Origin: Streptomyces sp. AC512_CC834
GTDB lineage: Bacteria > Actinomycetota > Actinomycetes > Streptomycetales > Streptomycetaceae
Length of the DNA stretch: 64,000 nucleotides
Reading direction: 5' to 3'
NCBI RefSeq assembly: GCF_019049325.1
Contig: NZ_JAGMUO010000120.1
Span: forward strand, 228,088 to 292,087
A model generated the notes under the pieces. That model was given only the letters and a program-made list of their open reading frames with translations, made no database searches and was not told where the DNA came from. How positions within the stretch are numbered: the stretch's first letter is position 1; each line of letters begins with the position of its first letter. Both the position numbers and the translations under genes were made by a program. Of the stretch, positions 8,235 to 16,877 are shown in pieces.

Positions 8235-9155
8235 ATGACTTCTTCACGAGGTGCCGGGGACCCGCCGGCCATCAGGGTCGAAGGGCTGACCAAGCGTTAC
8301 GGCCGCAGAACGGCGGTCGACGACCTGTCGTTCACGGTCGGGCACGGGAGGGTGACGGGGTTCTTCGGCCCGAACGGGGCAGGGAAGACCACTGCGCTCA
8401 AAGCGGTCGTCGGACTGGCGCGGCCGACAGCGGGCCGGGCGTTCGTACGGGGCACGACGGTCACGGCCGTCAGGCCAGACGCCCGCCTGCTCGGCGTCCA
8501 CATCGAGCCCTGCGGGGCCCATCCCGGCCGCACCGGCAGGGCGCACCTGCGCTCGCTGGCCGCACTGGCCGGACTCCCCCGCCGCCGGGTCGGTGAGGTC
8601 CTGGAACTCGTCGGCCTGGCGGAGGCGGCCAGGGGCAGGGTCGGAAAGTATTCGATGGGCATGCGGCAACGGCTGGGGCTCGCCGCGGCGCTCCTGGGCG
8701 ATCCGGAGATCCTGGTCCTTGACGAGCCGGTGAACGGCCTGGACCCGCAGGGCATCCGCTGGTTGCGCACGCTGCTGCGGGAGCGGGCCGCGAACGGTGG
8801 CACGGTCCTGCTGTCCAGCCACATGCTGGGCGAGGCGGCCCAGACCGTCGACGACGTGGTCATGATCGACCGGGGCCGGCTGGTCCACGAAGGCGCGATC
8901 CGGGACCTCGAACGGTCCGGGGAGAGCGTGGTCGCGGTGCGCACCGCCGAGGCCGCGCGCCTGTCGGGGCTGGTGGCCGCGGCCGGTGGCCGTACAAGGG
9001 CCGACGACGGAGGCGGGCTGCTGGTCGAAGGGCTCGATGTCACGGAGGTGGCGCGGCTGGCCCACCGCGACGGCGTCCTGCTGGAGGAGATCGTCGAGCG
9101 GACCGCGTCGCTGGAGGACGCGTTCTTCGGTCTCACGGGAGGTGCGGACCGGTGA
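8235..9155 (+). CDS. ABC transporter ATP-binding protein
   Basis: A 306-residue ATPase. The Walker A motif is FGPNGAGKTT, the signature YSMGMRQRL (in place of the usual LSGGQ) and the Walker B EILVLDEPVNGLD, followed by a switch His in LLSSHMLGE. The C-terminal part fits the drug/bacitracin-exporter type of ATPase. ATG at 8235 follows CGGAGG at 8221-8226. It overlaps the permease gene by GTGA (9152-9155) and starts a four-gene operon with a sensor kinase and a response regulator. Such operons usually sense and expel cell-envelope antibiotics. The substrate is not known. The 291 bp upstream contain repeats of the type GACGAGGCGA and no obvious gene. Confidence 0.9.
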   Translation: MTSSRGAGDPPAIRVEGLTKRYGRRTAVDDLSFTVGHGRVTGFFGPNGAGKTTALKAVVGLARPTAGRAFVRGTTVTAVRPDARLLGVHIEPCGAHPGRTGRAHLRSLAALAGLPRRRVGEVLELVGLAEAARGRVGKYSMGMRQRLGLAAALLGDPEILVLDEPVNGLDPQGIRWLRTLLRERAANGGTVLLSSHMLGEAAQTVDDVVMIDRGRLVHEGAIRDLERSGESVVAVRTAEAARLSGLVAAAGGRTRADDGGGLLVEGLDVTEVARLAHRDGVLLEEIVERTASLEDAFFGLTGGADR

Positions 9156-9871
9156 GCCATCTGCTGCGCGGCGAACTGATCAAGACCGTGACCACCCGGA
9201 CCGTCCTGGGCTTCGCGGTGGGCGCGGCCGCGTTCGCCGCTCTCAACGCCCTTGTGGTCGCGGCGTGGTCGGGCACGCTGGACGAGGTGCCCGAGAAGGA
9301 GGAGGCCCTGTCGGCGATGCCGATCCTGCTCCTGCTCTGGGGGCTGGTCGGCGCGGCCGGTGAGTACCGGCACCGGACGGCCGCGCCGGCGGCACTGGTG
9401 GGCCGCCGTGGCCGCGGGGTCGTACTGTCGGCGAGAATTGCCGCTTACGCGCTGACCGGGCTCCTGCTCGGCGCGCTGACGACCACGGTGTCGGTCGGGC
9501 TCGCGCTGCCGCTGCTGAGTGACCAGCCGGGACCCGATCTCACCTCGGGAGACGTCGGTGCCGTCGTGGCGGGCAACCTCGTGGCGTTCGTCCTGTCCGC
9601 GATCCTGGGTGCCGCCCTCGGCGCCCTGATCCGTAGCCCGGTCCTGGGAGTGGTCGTCCTGCTGATCGTGAACTTCGCCGTGATCCCGCTGCTGTCCGGC
9701 GTCTGGGAATCGGGCGTCAACCTCACGCCGTTCGGCGCGGCCGGGATTCTGAGCCGGATGACGCACCACACGACGCTGTCGGTGGTCTCGGCCGGATGGG
9801 TACTGGCCGCCTGGACGGCCGCGGTCACGCTGGTCGCGGTCCTCGTCGAGCGACGGCGCGATCTGGCGTGA
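9152..9871 (+). CDS. ABC-2 type transporter permease
   Basis: A 239-residue membrane protein with about six hydrophobic segments, the partner of the upstream ATPase. GTG at 9152 overlaps the ATPase stop and its own TGA overlaps the kinase start (GTGA, 9868-9871), so the three are translated as a unit. The length is typical of ABC-2 permeases in two-component-linked efflux systems. The transported compound cannot be told from sequence. Confidence 0.85.
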   Translation: MSHLLRGELIKTVTTRTVLGFAVGAAAFAALNALVVAAWSGTLDEVPEKEEALSAMPILLLLWGLVGAAGEYRHRTAAPAALVGRRGRGVVLSARIAAYALTGLLLGALTTTVSVGLALPLLSDQPGPDLTSGDVGAVVAGNLVAFVLSAILGAALGALIRSPVLGVVVLLIVNFAVIPLLSGVWESGVNLTPFGAAGILSRMTHHTTLSVVSAGWVLAAWTAAVTLVAVLVERRRDLA

Positions 9872-11034
9872 ACGTGCTCTTCCGGCGGGCCCGGGCGGCG
9901 TACGACCTGCTGGTCGCGCGCCGCTCGGCGCTGTTCGACCTCGCGCTGGCGGTGATCACGACCGGAGTGGAGATCGGGCAGCTCTTCGACGGCGGCACCC
10001 CGGTCGTCGTGATCCCGGCCGACGCGATCCCGGTCGGCGTGATCCCGGTCGTGGTGACGGTGCTGACCGGCTCCGCCCTGCTCCTCCGCCGACGCGCCCC
10101 CCTGACCGTGCTCGTCACGGCCTGTGCGGGCGCCGCGGTGCTCGTACCGCTGGGCTACTCGCCGGGCGGGGCGCCCGTCGTGGTCGCCCTCGCCTCGCTC
10201 GCCGACCTGCGCGACCGGAGGGTCTCGGTGGCGGCGCTCGTCCCGACGGCGCTGTTCCTGCTGCTGGCGAGCATCACCTCGCTGCCCGTCCCGATCGGCG
10301 CGTGGGCGCTCGGCTCGTACCTCCAGACCCGGCGGCGCTACACCCGGGCGCTGGAGGACCGCGCCGCCACCCTGGAACGCGAGCGCGAGCAGCTCGACCA
10401 GATCGCGGCACAGCGGGAACGCACCTCCATCGCCCGCGAACTCCACGACATCGTCGCCCATTCGGTCACCGTCATGCTGATCGGCGTGCGCGGCGCCCGG
10501 GACGTCCTGCCGACCGACTCCCGGGTCGCGGCCGAGACCCTGGAACAGGTCGAGGTCAACGCGGAGCAGAGCCTGGCCGAGCTCCGCCGGATCCTCGGCC
10601 TGCTGCGCACGCCGGACAACGGGGTGCGGTGGCGCCCGCAGCCGTCGCTCGGCCAGCTCTCCGAGCTGGTCTCCGGGTACCGGACGGCCGGGATGCCCGT
10701 GCGGCTGGAGCTCACCGGCGAGACCCGGCCGCTGGCCGGCGGCCTCGAGCTGTCGGCCTACCGAATAGTCGAGGAGGCACTGACCAACGTGCTCAAACAC
10801 ACCGACCCCACCCAGGTCACGGTGGCGCTCCACTACGGCCGGACGCAACTGGACGTCACGGTCGAAGACGACGGCGGCGGCGGCGGCGAACCGGTCCCGA
10901 AGTCGGCCGCCGGGCACGGCATCCTCGGGATGCGGGAACGTGCGGCGGTGACCGGCGGCAGCCTGGACGCCCGCCCCACCGCCGGCGGCGGATTCCTGGT
11001 GACCGCCCGGCTCCCGGTCGGGGACGAGGCATGA
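9868..11034 (+). CDS. NarL-type sensor histidine kinase
   Basis: A 388-residue membrane histidine kinase. Four or five hydrophobic segments fill the first 140 residues with almost no external domain, as in intramembrane-sensing kinases. The HisKA_3 region contains ERTSIARELHDIVAHSV, with the phosphorylated His near residue 193. The HATPase ends with GHGILGMRERAAVTGG. It starts with GTG in a GTGA overlap and ends with ATGA into the response regulator. With the adjacent ABC exporter it is inferred to sense the exporter's substrate or membrane stress. Confidence 0.9.
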   Translation: MNVLFRRARAAYDLLVARRSALFDLALAVITTGVEIGQLFDGGTPVVVIPADAIPVGVIPVVVTVLTGSALLLRRRAPLTVLVTACAGAAVLVPLGYSPGGAPVVVALASLADLRDRRVSVAALVPTALFLLLASITSLPVPIGAWALGSYLQTRRRYTRALEDRAATLEREREQLDQIAAQRERTSIARELHDIVAHSVTVMLIGVRGARDVLPTDSRVAAETLEQVEVNAEQSLAELRRILGLLRTPDNGVRWRPQPSLGQLSELVSGYRTAGMPVRLELTGETRPLAGGLELSAYRIVEEALTNVLKHTDPTQVTVALHYGRTQLDVTVEDDGGGGGEPVPKSAAGHGILGMRERAAVTGGSLDARPTAGGGFLVTARLPVGDEA

Positions 11035-11696
11035 CCGTCCGCCTTCTGATCGTCGACGACCAGGAGCTGATCCGCACCGGCTTCCGGCTGTTCCTGCAGA
11101 CCCAGCACGACCTCGAGGTCGTCGGCGAGGCGGCCGACGGCCACGAGGCACTCGCCCGGGCCGCCGCTCTGCACCCCGACGTGGTCCTGATGGACATCCG
11201 CATGCCCCGCATGGACGGCGTCGAGGCCACCTCCCGGCTGACCGCCTCCGGATCCTCGCCACGGGTGCTGATCCTCACCACCTACGACCTGGACGAATAC
11301 GTCTTCGGCGCGCTACGGGCGGGCGCGTCGGGTTTCCTGCTGAAGGACGCCTCGCGCAACCGTCTGCTGGAGGCGATCCGCGTCGTTCACGCCGGTGAGG
11401 CCCTGCTGTCGCCGTCGATCACCCGCAGGCTGATCGAGGACTACGCCACCCGCGCCGCACCCATCCGGCCGCGGGCCACGGTGCTGGCCGGTCTCACTCC
11501 GCGAGAACGGGAGATCCTCCTCCTGGTGGCCCGAGGCCTGTCGAACCCGGAGATCGCCACGCAACTGGTGGTGACCGAGGCGACGGTGAAGAGCCACATC
11601 GGCAGCATGTTCGCCAAGCTCCAACTGCGTGACCGCGCGCAAGCCGTGGTGTTCGCCTACGAGAACGGCATCGTCCTGCCCGGCAGCACGGGCTGA
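11031..11696 (+). CDS. LuxR/NarL-family response regulator
   Basis: A 221-residue response regulator. The receiver domain has the acidic pair DD at 9-10 and the phosphorylated Asp55 in VLMDIRMPR. A LuxR helix-turn-helix follows at about residues 155-190 (LTPREREILLLVARGLSNPEIA). It is encoded in an ATGA overlap with the kinase and is its clear partner. It probably activates the upstream ABC genes of the same operon. A strong hairpin follows directly. Confidence 0.93.
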   Translation: MTVRLLIVDDQELIRTGFRLFLQTQHDLEVVGEAADGHEALARAAALHPDVVLMDIRMPRMDGVEATSRLTASGSSPRVLILTTYDLDEYVFGALRAGASGFLLKDASRNRLLEAIRVVHAGEALLSPSITRRLIEDYATRAAPIRPRATVLAGLTPREREILLLVARGLSNPEIATQLVVTEATVKSHIGSMFAKLQLRDRAQAVVFAYENGIVLPGSTG

Positions 11697-11732
11697 GCCC
11701 CCGTACACCGTCGCTGCGGTGTACGGGGGCTC
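11695..11732. terminator. Terminator of the ABC/two-component operon
   Basis: A perfect 16-bp inverted repeat (11695-11710 and 11717-11732) with a 6-nt loop starts inside the response-regulator stop codon. It is strong enough to terminate both this operon and the convergent protease gene. After it, 11768-11808 holds short tandem GACTGACCGACG-type repeats. Confidence 0.85.
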
Positions 11733-11805
11733 GTCGCGCTGCCGGCTGCGCTCGATACGTGAACGGTGACGGACTGTCGGACTGACCGACGGACTGACCG
11801 ACGGA

Positions 11806-12714
11806 CTAGTAGACGCTGACGCCGTAGGCGCCCAGGGCCTCCGTCACCGGCTGGAAGAACGTCGTACCGCCGGAGGAGCAGTTGCCGCTGCCGCCGGAGG
11901 TCAGACCGTACGCGGTGCCGTTGCTGCCGTAGAGCGGGCCGCCGGAGTCGCCGGGCTCGGCGCAGACCGTGGTCTGGATCAGCCCGCCGACGATGTCGCC
12001 GCCGCCGTAGTTGACCCTGGCGTTCAGAGCGGTGACCCGGCCGCTGTGGGTGCCGGTGGTGGAGCCGTCACGGATGACGGTGGTGCCCACGCTCGGGGTG
12101 GCCGCGCGGGTGATGTCCACGCCGCCCGCGGTGCCGGGCTTGCTGACCGAGCTGTTGGTGTACCGGACGATGCCGTAGTCGTTGCCCGGGAAGCTGGAGC
12201 CGGCGGTCGTACCGAGGGTCGTGCGGTGCCCGGAGTCGGCCCACCAGGTGCCGGCGCCGTCGGTGCAGTGACCGGCGGTCAGGAAGTACTCGGCGCCGCT
12301 GCTGGTGCGGACATTGAAGCCGAGGGAGCAGCGCCAGTTGCTCGCGTAGATGGCGTCGCCGCCCTGGATGAGCTTGTTGAACGTGCCGGGGGTGTGCTTG
12401 ATCGTGAGCGCGCCGGCATTGTCGCCGGCCTGCTCCTTGATCTTCGCGATCTCGGCCTGGGAGACCGTGCTGTCCACGGTGAGCAGCACCCGGCCGGACT
12501 CGCTGTCGACGGCCCATGCGGTGCCGGGGACGTCGGCCTGGAGCACCGCGTTGTCTGCACTGCTCAGCTCGGCGGCACTGAAGGTGGCCGGGGTGGGTGC
12601 CGCGTTCGCGCTGGGGACCGCGACGGCGGCTGCGGCCACGAGACCGGTGGATACGGCGATCAGCCGAGTCCGTCTCGTGATACCGCTGCGGGGGGTGATG
12701 CGCTTGATCCTCAC
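11806..12714 (-). CDS. Streptogrisin B-like secreted serine protease precursor
   Basis: A 302-residue preproprotease. The mature part, from about IQGGDAIYASNWRCSLGFNV, closely follows what I remember of S. griseus protease B, including the C-terminus EALGAYGVSVY. A signal peptide ends at about ANA (residue 38), followed by a propeptide of about 75 residues. The triad is His in LTAGHCTD (about 148), Asp in GNDYGIV (about 178) and Ser in EPGDSGGP (about 255). GTG at 12714 is chosen because GGAGGA lies 7 nt upstream. It is a secreted endoprotease. The assignment to the SGPB rather than the SGPA subfamily is from remembered sequence, so the symbol is left empty. Confidence 0.93.
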   Translation of the reverse strand: MRIKRITPRSGITRRTRLIAVSTGLVAAAAVAVPSANAAPTPATFSAAELSSADNAVLQADVPGTAWAVDSESGRVLLTVDSTVSQAEIAKIKEQAGDNAGALTIKHTPGTFNKLIQGGDAIYASNWRCSLGFNVRTSSGAEYFLTAGHCTDGAGTWWADSGHRTTLGTTAGSSFPGNDYGIVRYTNSSVSKPGTAGGVDITRAATPSVGTTVIRDGSTTGTHSGRVTALNARVNYGGGDIVGGLIQTTVCAEPGDSGGPLYGSNGTAYGLTSGGSGNCSSGGTTFFQPVTEALGAYGVSVY

Positions 12715-12966
12715 TTTTCGTTCCTCCACAGGGGAAGTCGGGGGCCCCTCTTGTGGGGTCGGGGCCCGTGAGGCGCAGCCAGGGGCGGACCTCCGGGTTC
12801 CGGATACGTCGTGCTCCTGACAAGCGCTGAAGTTGGAGTATTCGGCCGAACGACCGGTCGGCGCAAGAGTGCCTTTCGGCCTTCAACCTTTGAACGGCCT
12901 TTACCGACCCCCGGCGTTGGCGACACGCTGCTCGTGCCACCGCTTCCCACGGGGACCGACGAGACT

Positions 12967-14148
12967 TCAGCAGCTACAGCCGCAGTCGCAGCCGTCACAG
13001 CCGCAGCCACACCCGTCGTCGCCGCAGCAGTTGCTGCAGCAGTCGCAACAGTCGCAGCAGTCGCCGCAGTTGGAGCAGAGTCCTTCCCTGCGCTGCCTGC
13101 TCCAGGGGTCCTCGAACGTGCCGCAGCACATCTGGCACGTGCAGGCCAGCCCCAGCCACACGGCGCACCCGGTGAGCAGCCCGCGCCGGTCGCGCCGGGA
13201 CGGTTCCGGGGGCGTCGGCCCACCGGGACCGCCGGGGGCGCCCGGGGTGCCGGGAGGGGCGTACGGATGGCTGCCGTGGGCGCACGAGACGGTGCCGAAC
13301 GCGCGGTCGACGGAGTTCCCCAGCTCGTGCACGAGCAGCCGGTGCACCAGCCGGCCGTCGCCGAACTCGGCCTCCCGCAGGGCGAGCCGCACCCCGTGCA
13401 CGGCGTCGTCCGCGAGCCGACGGGCCTCGGTGAGCGGGGTCCCGGTGGCGGTGAGCGGGTTCCAGGCGCCCGCGTCCGCGTCGGCCTCCCGGTCCTCCAC
13501 GGCGTCCAGGAGGTGGGCGAGCCGCCCGAAGAGCCGGCCGGCCTCGGCGAGCGGCTCGGCGTTGTGCGGCCGCCCGGCGAGGCGCGCGGTGTGCGCGAAG
13601 GCGGCGGCGGTCGCGGTCTCGGTCGGCTCGGTGACGGTGAGCAGGGGCGTGCCGGGTCCGGCGAGCGCCTCGATGCCGCCCTGCCGGTCCACGGCGTCGA
13701 GCAGTACGGCGGTGTCGAATCCGACGGCACTGCCGCCCCGCGCTCCGGCCGTGTCCCAGCCGCCCGCGATCCGGCGGGCGGCGAGGGCCACCGGCCGGCG
13801 GGCCAGCAGCCCGTCCTTGTCGGCGACATGGTCGCGCACCTTGGCCGAGGCCAGCACCAGGGAGACGGCCGCCGCGAGCCGGGCCCCCTCGCCGTGCGCG
13901 ACGGAGGCGGTGCGCATGCCGCGCAGCGGACAGGGTCCGGCGGTGCGCCGCCCGGCGCCCGCACCACCCCGTTCGGCCTGAGCCTCCGTCAAAACCGATA
14001 TGAGCAGCCCGTCATAGTTCGTCACGATCCGTGCGAACTGTCCGTGGTCCTTGCGCAGCGCGAGGCACAACCCGCACAAATGCGCCATCCACTGGCTCGT
14101 GAGGCTCTCTCCGAGCCGATGCCTGCACGGCCTGACGATTCCGAACAC
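12967..14148 (-). CDS. DUF5685-type protein with a cysteine-rich tail
   Basis: A 393-residue protein of unknown function. The N-terminal half carries HLCGLCLALRKDHG near residues 23-36, with more His and Cys than is usual. A mainly helical region follows, then a Pro/Gly linker at about residues 295-312. The last 66 residues (328-393) hold 22 cysteines in patterns such as CSNCGDCCDCCDCC, ending CGCDGCDCGCSC. This could bind metal ions (Zn, Cu or Fe-S) or form many disulphides. No signal peptide is seen, so cytoplasmic metal binding is the simpler guess. It is divergent from the SepF-like gene across 289 bp. The DUF5685 name is from memory and needs checking. Confidence 0.7.
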   Translation of the reverse strand: MFGIVRPCRHRLGESLTSQWMAHLCGLCLALRKDHGQFARIVTNYDGLLISVLTEAQAERGGAGAGRRTAGPCPLRGMRTASVAHGEGARLAAAVSLVLASAKVRDHVADKDGLLARRPVALAARRIAGGWDTAGARGGSAVGFDTAVLLDAVDRQGGIEALAGPGTPLLTVTEPTETATAAAFAHTARLAGRPHNAEPLAEAGRLFGRLAHLLDAVEDREADADAGAWNPLTATGTPLTEARRLADDAVHGVRLALREAEFGDGRLVHRLLVHELGNSVDRAFGTVSCAHGSHPYAPPGTPGAPGGPGGPTPPEPSRRDRRGLLTGCAVWLGLACTCQMCCGTFEDPWSRQRREGLCSNCGDCCDCCDCCSNCCGDDGCGCGCDGCDCGCSC

Positions 14149-14437
14149 GACACTCCCCCGTGGTTTGTACGACGCTGAGCTGCGGCATCGTACCGACCGC
14201 CGCGTTCACCCGGACGCACCCGCCCTCACCCGTACGCCGCGAAGAATCATATTTCACTCACAGTCAGCAGCCGTTTGGGAAACGACCCTTGGGACACAAG
14301 GACTCTCGACGTATCCGCTGTGCACCAGTACCGTCACAAACCCCCCGCGCGGCGTCTATCCACTTGGCGCGACGTCCGCATCATGGATGACCATAGGGAT
14401 GCGGAAGCACGAAAGACCGCTGTGAGAGGAGGCGTCC

Positions 14438-14875
14438 ATGGGATCGGTACGCAAGGCGAGTGCGTGGCTCGGCCTCGTCGACGACAACGATGACGAGCGT
14501 TACTACGACGACGACTACTCCGAGGGCACCGAGACCGGGGAGGCCTGGGTCACGGACCCGCGGGTGAAGGTGGCCTCGGACGAGGCCGAGGAGAAGGGCC
14601 GCCGCATCGCGACGGTCACCCCGGACAGCTTCCGGGACGCGCGGTCCATCGGTGAGCTGTTCCGGGACGGCGTCCCGGTCATCGTGAACCTCACGGCCAT
14701 GGAGGGCCCCGACGCCAAGCGCGTGGTCGACTTCGCGGCCGGACTGATCTTCGGCCTGCGCGGTTCGATCGAGCGGGTGTCGACCCGGGTGTTCCTGCTG
14801 AGCCCGGCGGACACCCAGGTCATCAGCGGCGAGACCGCCACGCACCGTTCCGACGGTTTCTTCAACCAGAGCTGA
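14438..14875 (+). CDS. sflA: SepF-like protein (SflA type)
   Basis: A 145-residue protein with a short basic N-terminus (MGSVRKASAWLGL) that suits a membrane anchor, an acidic linker (DDNDDERYYDDDYSE) and a C-terminal SepF domain of about 85 residues (ATVTPDSFRDARSIGELF to the FFNQS end). SepF proteins bind FtsZ and membranes. Streptomyces also has SepF-like paralogues, and I recall SflA at SCO1749 in this neighbourhood, so this copy away from the dcw cluster is called SflA. A ribosome site (AGGAGG) precedes ATG 14438. Function: probably modulation of cell growth or branching. The symbol rests on remembered synteny. Confidence 0.8.
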   Translation: MGSVRKASAWLGLVDDNDDERYYDDDYSEGTETGEAWVTDPRVKVASDEAEEKGRRIATVTPDSFRDARSIGELFRDGVPVIVNLTAMEGPDAKRVVDFAAGLIFGLRGSIERVSTRVFLLSPADTQVISGETATHRSDGFFNQS

Positions 14876-14902
14876 GGCGGGGCCGCGCACCACGGCCCCG
14901 CC
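14876..14902. terminator. Hairpin after the SepF-like gene
   Basis: GGCGGGGCCG at 14876-14885 pairs with CGGCCCCGCC at 14893-14902 around a 7-nt loop. It lies between the convergent sflA and acyl-CoA dehydrogenase genes and can terminate both. Confidence 0.75.
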
Positions 14903-14928
14903 CCCGCCGGAGCACTACCGGTTCCGCC

Positions 14929-16122
14929 TCACCGGAAGGCGTCGAGTCCGGTGAGCGCCTTGCCCAGTACCAACTGGTGCATCTCGACGGTGCCCTCGTA
15001 GGTGAGCACCGATTCCAGGTTCGTCGCGTGCCGCATCACGGGGTATTCGAGGGAGATCCCGTTGGCGCCGAGGATCGTGCGGGCCGTACGGCAGATGTCG
15101 ATGGCCTCGCGTACGTTGTTGAGCTTGCCGAAGCTGACCTGCTCGGGACGCAGGCGGCCGGCGTCCATGCGCCGCCCGAGGTGATGGGCGAGCAGAATCC
15201 CCTTGTGCAGCTCGACCGCCATGTCGGCGAGCTTGGCCTGGGTCAACTGGAAGCCGCCGATGGGCCGCCCGAACTGTTCCCGTGACTTCGCGTACTCCAC
15301 GGCCGCCTCGAAGGAGCTGCGGGCCGCGCCCATCGAGCCCCACACGATGCCGTAGCGGGCGTGGGTGAGGCAGCTCAGCGGTCCGCGCAGTCCGGCACCC
15401 TGTGGCAGTACGGCGTCGGCGGGCAGCCGTACGTCGTCGAGGACGAGTTCACTGGTGACGGACGCCCTCAGGGACCACTTGTGCTTGATCTCGGGCGCGG
15501 AGAAGCCGGAGCTGTCGGTCGGCACGACGAAGCCGCGGATGCCGTCCTCGGTCTGCGCCCAGACGACGGCGACGCCCGCCACCGACCCGTTGGTGATCCA
15601 CATCTTGCGGCCGTTGAGGATCCAGTCCCCGCCGGCGTCCCGCTTGGCGTGGGTGCGCATGTTGGCCGGGTCGGACCCGTGATCGGGCTCGGTGAGCCCG
15701 AAGCACCCGATGACCTCGCCGGCGGCCATGCGCGGCAGCCACGTCTGCTTCTGCTCCTCACTCCCGAAGCGGTGGATGGCGTACATGGCGAGGGAGCCCT
15801 GCACGGAGACCAGGGAGCGGATGCCGGAGTCGGCCGCCTCCAGCTCCAGGCAGGCGAGCCCGTACTGCACGGCGGTGGCACCGGCGCAGCCGTGACCCTG
15901 GAGCGACATGCCGAGCGCGCCGATGGAGCCGAGTTCGCGGGCCAGCTCGCGGATGCCGGGCAGCTCGCCCCGCTCGTACCAGTCCGCGATGTGCGGCAGC
16001 ACGCGGTCCGCGGCCCAGGTGCGCACGGTGTCCCGGATCGCCAGGTCCTCCGGTTCCAGGAGGTCGTCGACACCGAGGGGGTCGGCGGGGTCGAACGCGG
16101 GCAACTTGGGGGACGCGGCCAT
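14929..16122 (-). CDS. Acyl-CoA dehydrogenase, glutaryl-CoA dehydrogenase-like
   Basis: A 397-residue flavin acyl-CoA dehydrogenase. It contains the family signatures GCFGLTEPDHGSDPANM and GRKMWITNGS, and near the C-terminus LTYEGTVEMHQL with the probable catalytic Glu in YEGT. Overall it resembles glutaryl-CoA dehydrogenase (lysine and tryptophan breakdown to crotonyl-CoA), but the substrate is inferred from memory of that family. ATG at 16122 has GGAGGG 6 nt upstream. A 15-bp palindrome lies 25 bp before the start and may be an operator. It is a single-gene unit. Confidence 0.85.
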   Translation of the reverse strand: MAASPKLPAFDPADPLGVDDLLEPEDLAIRDTVRTWAADRVLPHIADWYERGELPGIRELARELGSIGALGMSLQGHGCAGATAVQYGLACLELEAADSGIRSLVSVQGSLAMYAIHRFGSEEQKQTWLPRMAAGEVIGCFGLTEPDHGSDPANMRTHAKRDAGGDWILNGRKMWITNGSVAGVAVVWAQTEDGIRGFVVPTDSSGFSAPEIKHKWSLRASVTSELVLDDVRLPADAVLPQGAGLRGPLSCLTHARYGIVWGSMGAARSSFEAAVEYAKSREQFGRPIGGFQLTQAKLADMAVELHKGILLAHHLGRRMDAGRLRPEQVSFGKLNNVREAIDICRTARTILGANGISLEYPVMRHATNLESVLTYEGTVEMHQLVLGKALTGLDAFR

Positions 16123-16146
16123 GGGACACCCTCCGGGGCTGTTAAA

Positions 16147-16161
16147 ACTAGCGCCGCTAGT
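16147..16161. promoter_or_regulatory. Palindromic operator candidate upstream of the acyl-CoA dehydrogenase
   Basis: ACTAGCGCCGCTAGT is a perfect palindrome about its central base, 25 bp upstream of the start codon. Its size and position suit a TetR-type repressor site, but no such regulator gene is adjacent, so the binding protein is unknown. Confidence 0.5.
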
Positions 16162-16215
16162 CACGGCTCTCGTTGCCGACGTTACGATGCGGCGCTCCGC
16201 ACGTCCACCATGCCC

Positions 16216-16870
16216 GTCTCCCACCCACGCACCACCCGTTCACCGCCAGAAACAAGGGTGGACGTCGCCCGCGGGGGTGACCCACCGCGGGCGGCTTGCG
16301 GCGGGTGGGTGGCGGCTCATGACGGGCGGGGGAACGGTAGCGACTCACGGTGGATGGCCGGTGTCGGGCACGCGGAGGGGTGGGCGGTGTCGGCACGCGG
16401 GGGTCGGTGGGCGCGATCGGCGAGGTGACGCAGGCGCATGGGCCGCGTCCGCAGGGGCACAGCGCGCAGCGTGTCCATGTCCGCAGGGCGCGGGGCCGCG
16501 GGGCGCAGGGCCCAGGACGAAGCCGGAACCGTGTCCGTGGCCGCAGGGCGCAGCCGGACCCGAGTCCGTGGCCGCAGGAGCGCGGAGCGCAGCCCGGAAC
16601 CGAATCCGTGACCACAGGAGCACGGGCCGCAGCCCGGAACCGAATCCGTGACCACAGGAGCACGGGCCGCAGCCCGGAACCGAATCCGTGACCACAGGAG
16701 CACGGGCCGCAGCCCGGAACCGAGTCCGTGGCCGCAGGGGCGCGGGGCGCGGTCGGGGCCGTGTCCGTGGTGGCCGGGTCGCGAGTCGCAGTCGCCGACG
16801 CTTCTCAGCCGCCCACGGGCGACGTCCACCCCGCTCCCGACGGTGAACGGGTGGTGCGTGGGTGGGAGAC
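16216..16870. repeat. Inverted-repeat-bounded minisatellite region
   Basis: This 655-bp stretch has no convincing gene. Its ends are perfect 30-bp inverted repeats (16216-16245 against 16841-16870), extended inward by a further matching stretch of about 20 bp (GGGTGGACGTCGCCCG near 16256-16271 and its complement near 16816-16831). Between them lies a degenerate tandem array of 40-bp units. Copies at 16621-16660 and 16661-16700 are identical. 16581-16620 and 16701-16740 are close copies, and more degenerate units reach back to about 16440. The array reads through in several frames, which explains the spurious open frames. It could be a non-autonomous transposable element, a recombination product or a transcriptional barrier. 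Confidence 0.75.
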
Positions 16871-16877
16871 CCATCGC

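Noticed and set aside
9445..11262. A 605-residue open frame opposite the sensor kinase
   Set aside because: It is a shadow of the real permease, kinase and regulator genes on the plus strand, rich in Arg and Gly and without motifs.
16440..16790. CRISPR array in the 40-bp repeats
   Set aside because: Units are directly adjacent with no spacers, and no cas genes are near, so it is a minisatellite and not a CRISPR array.
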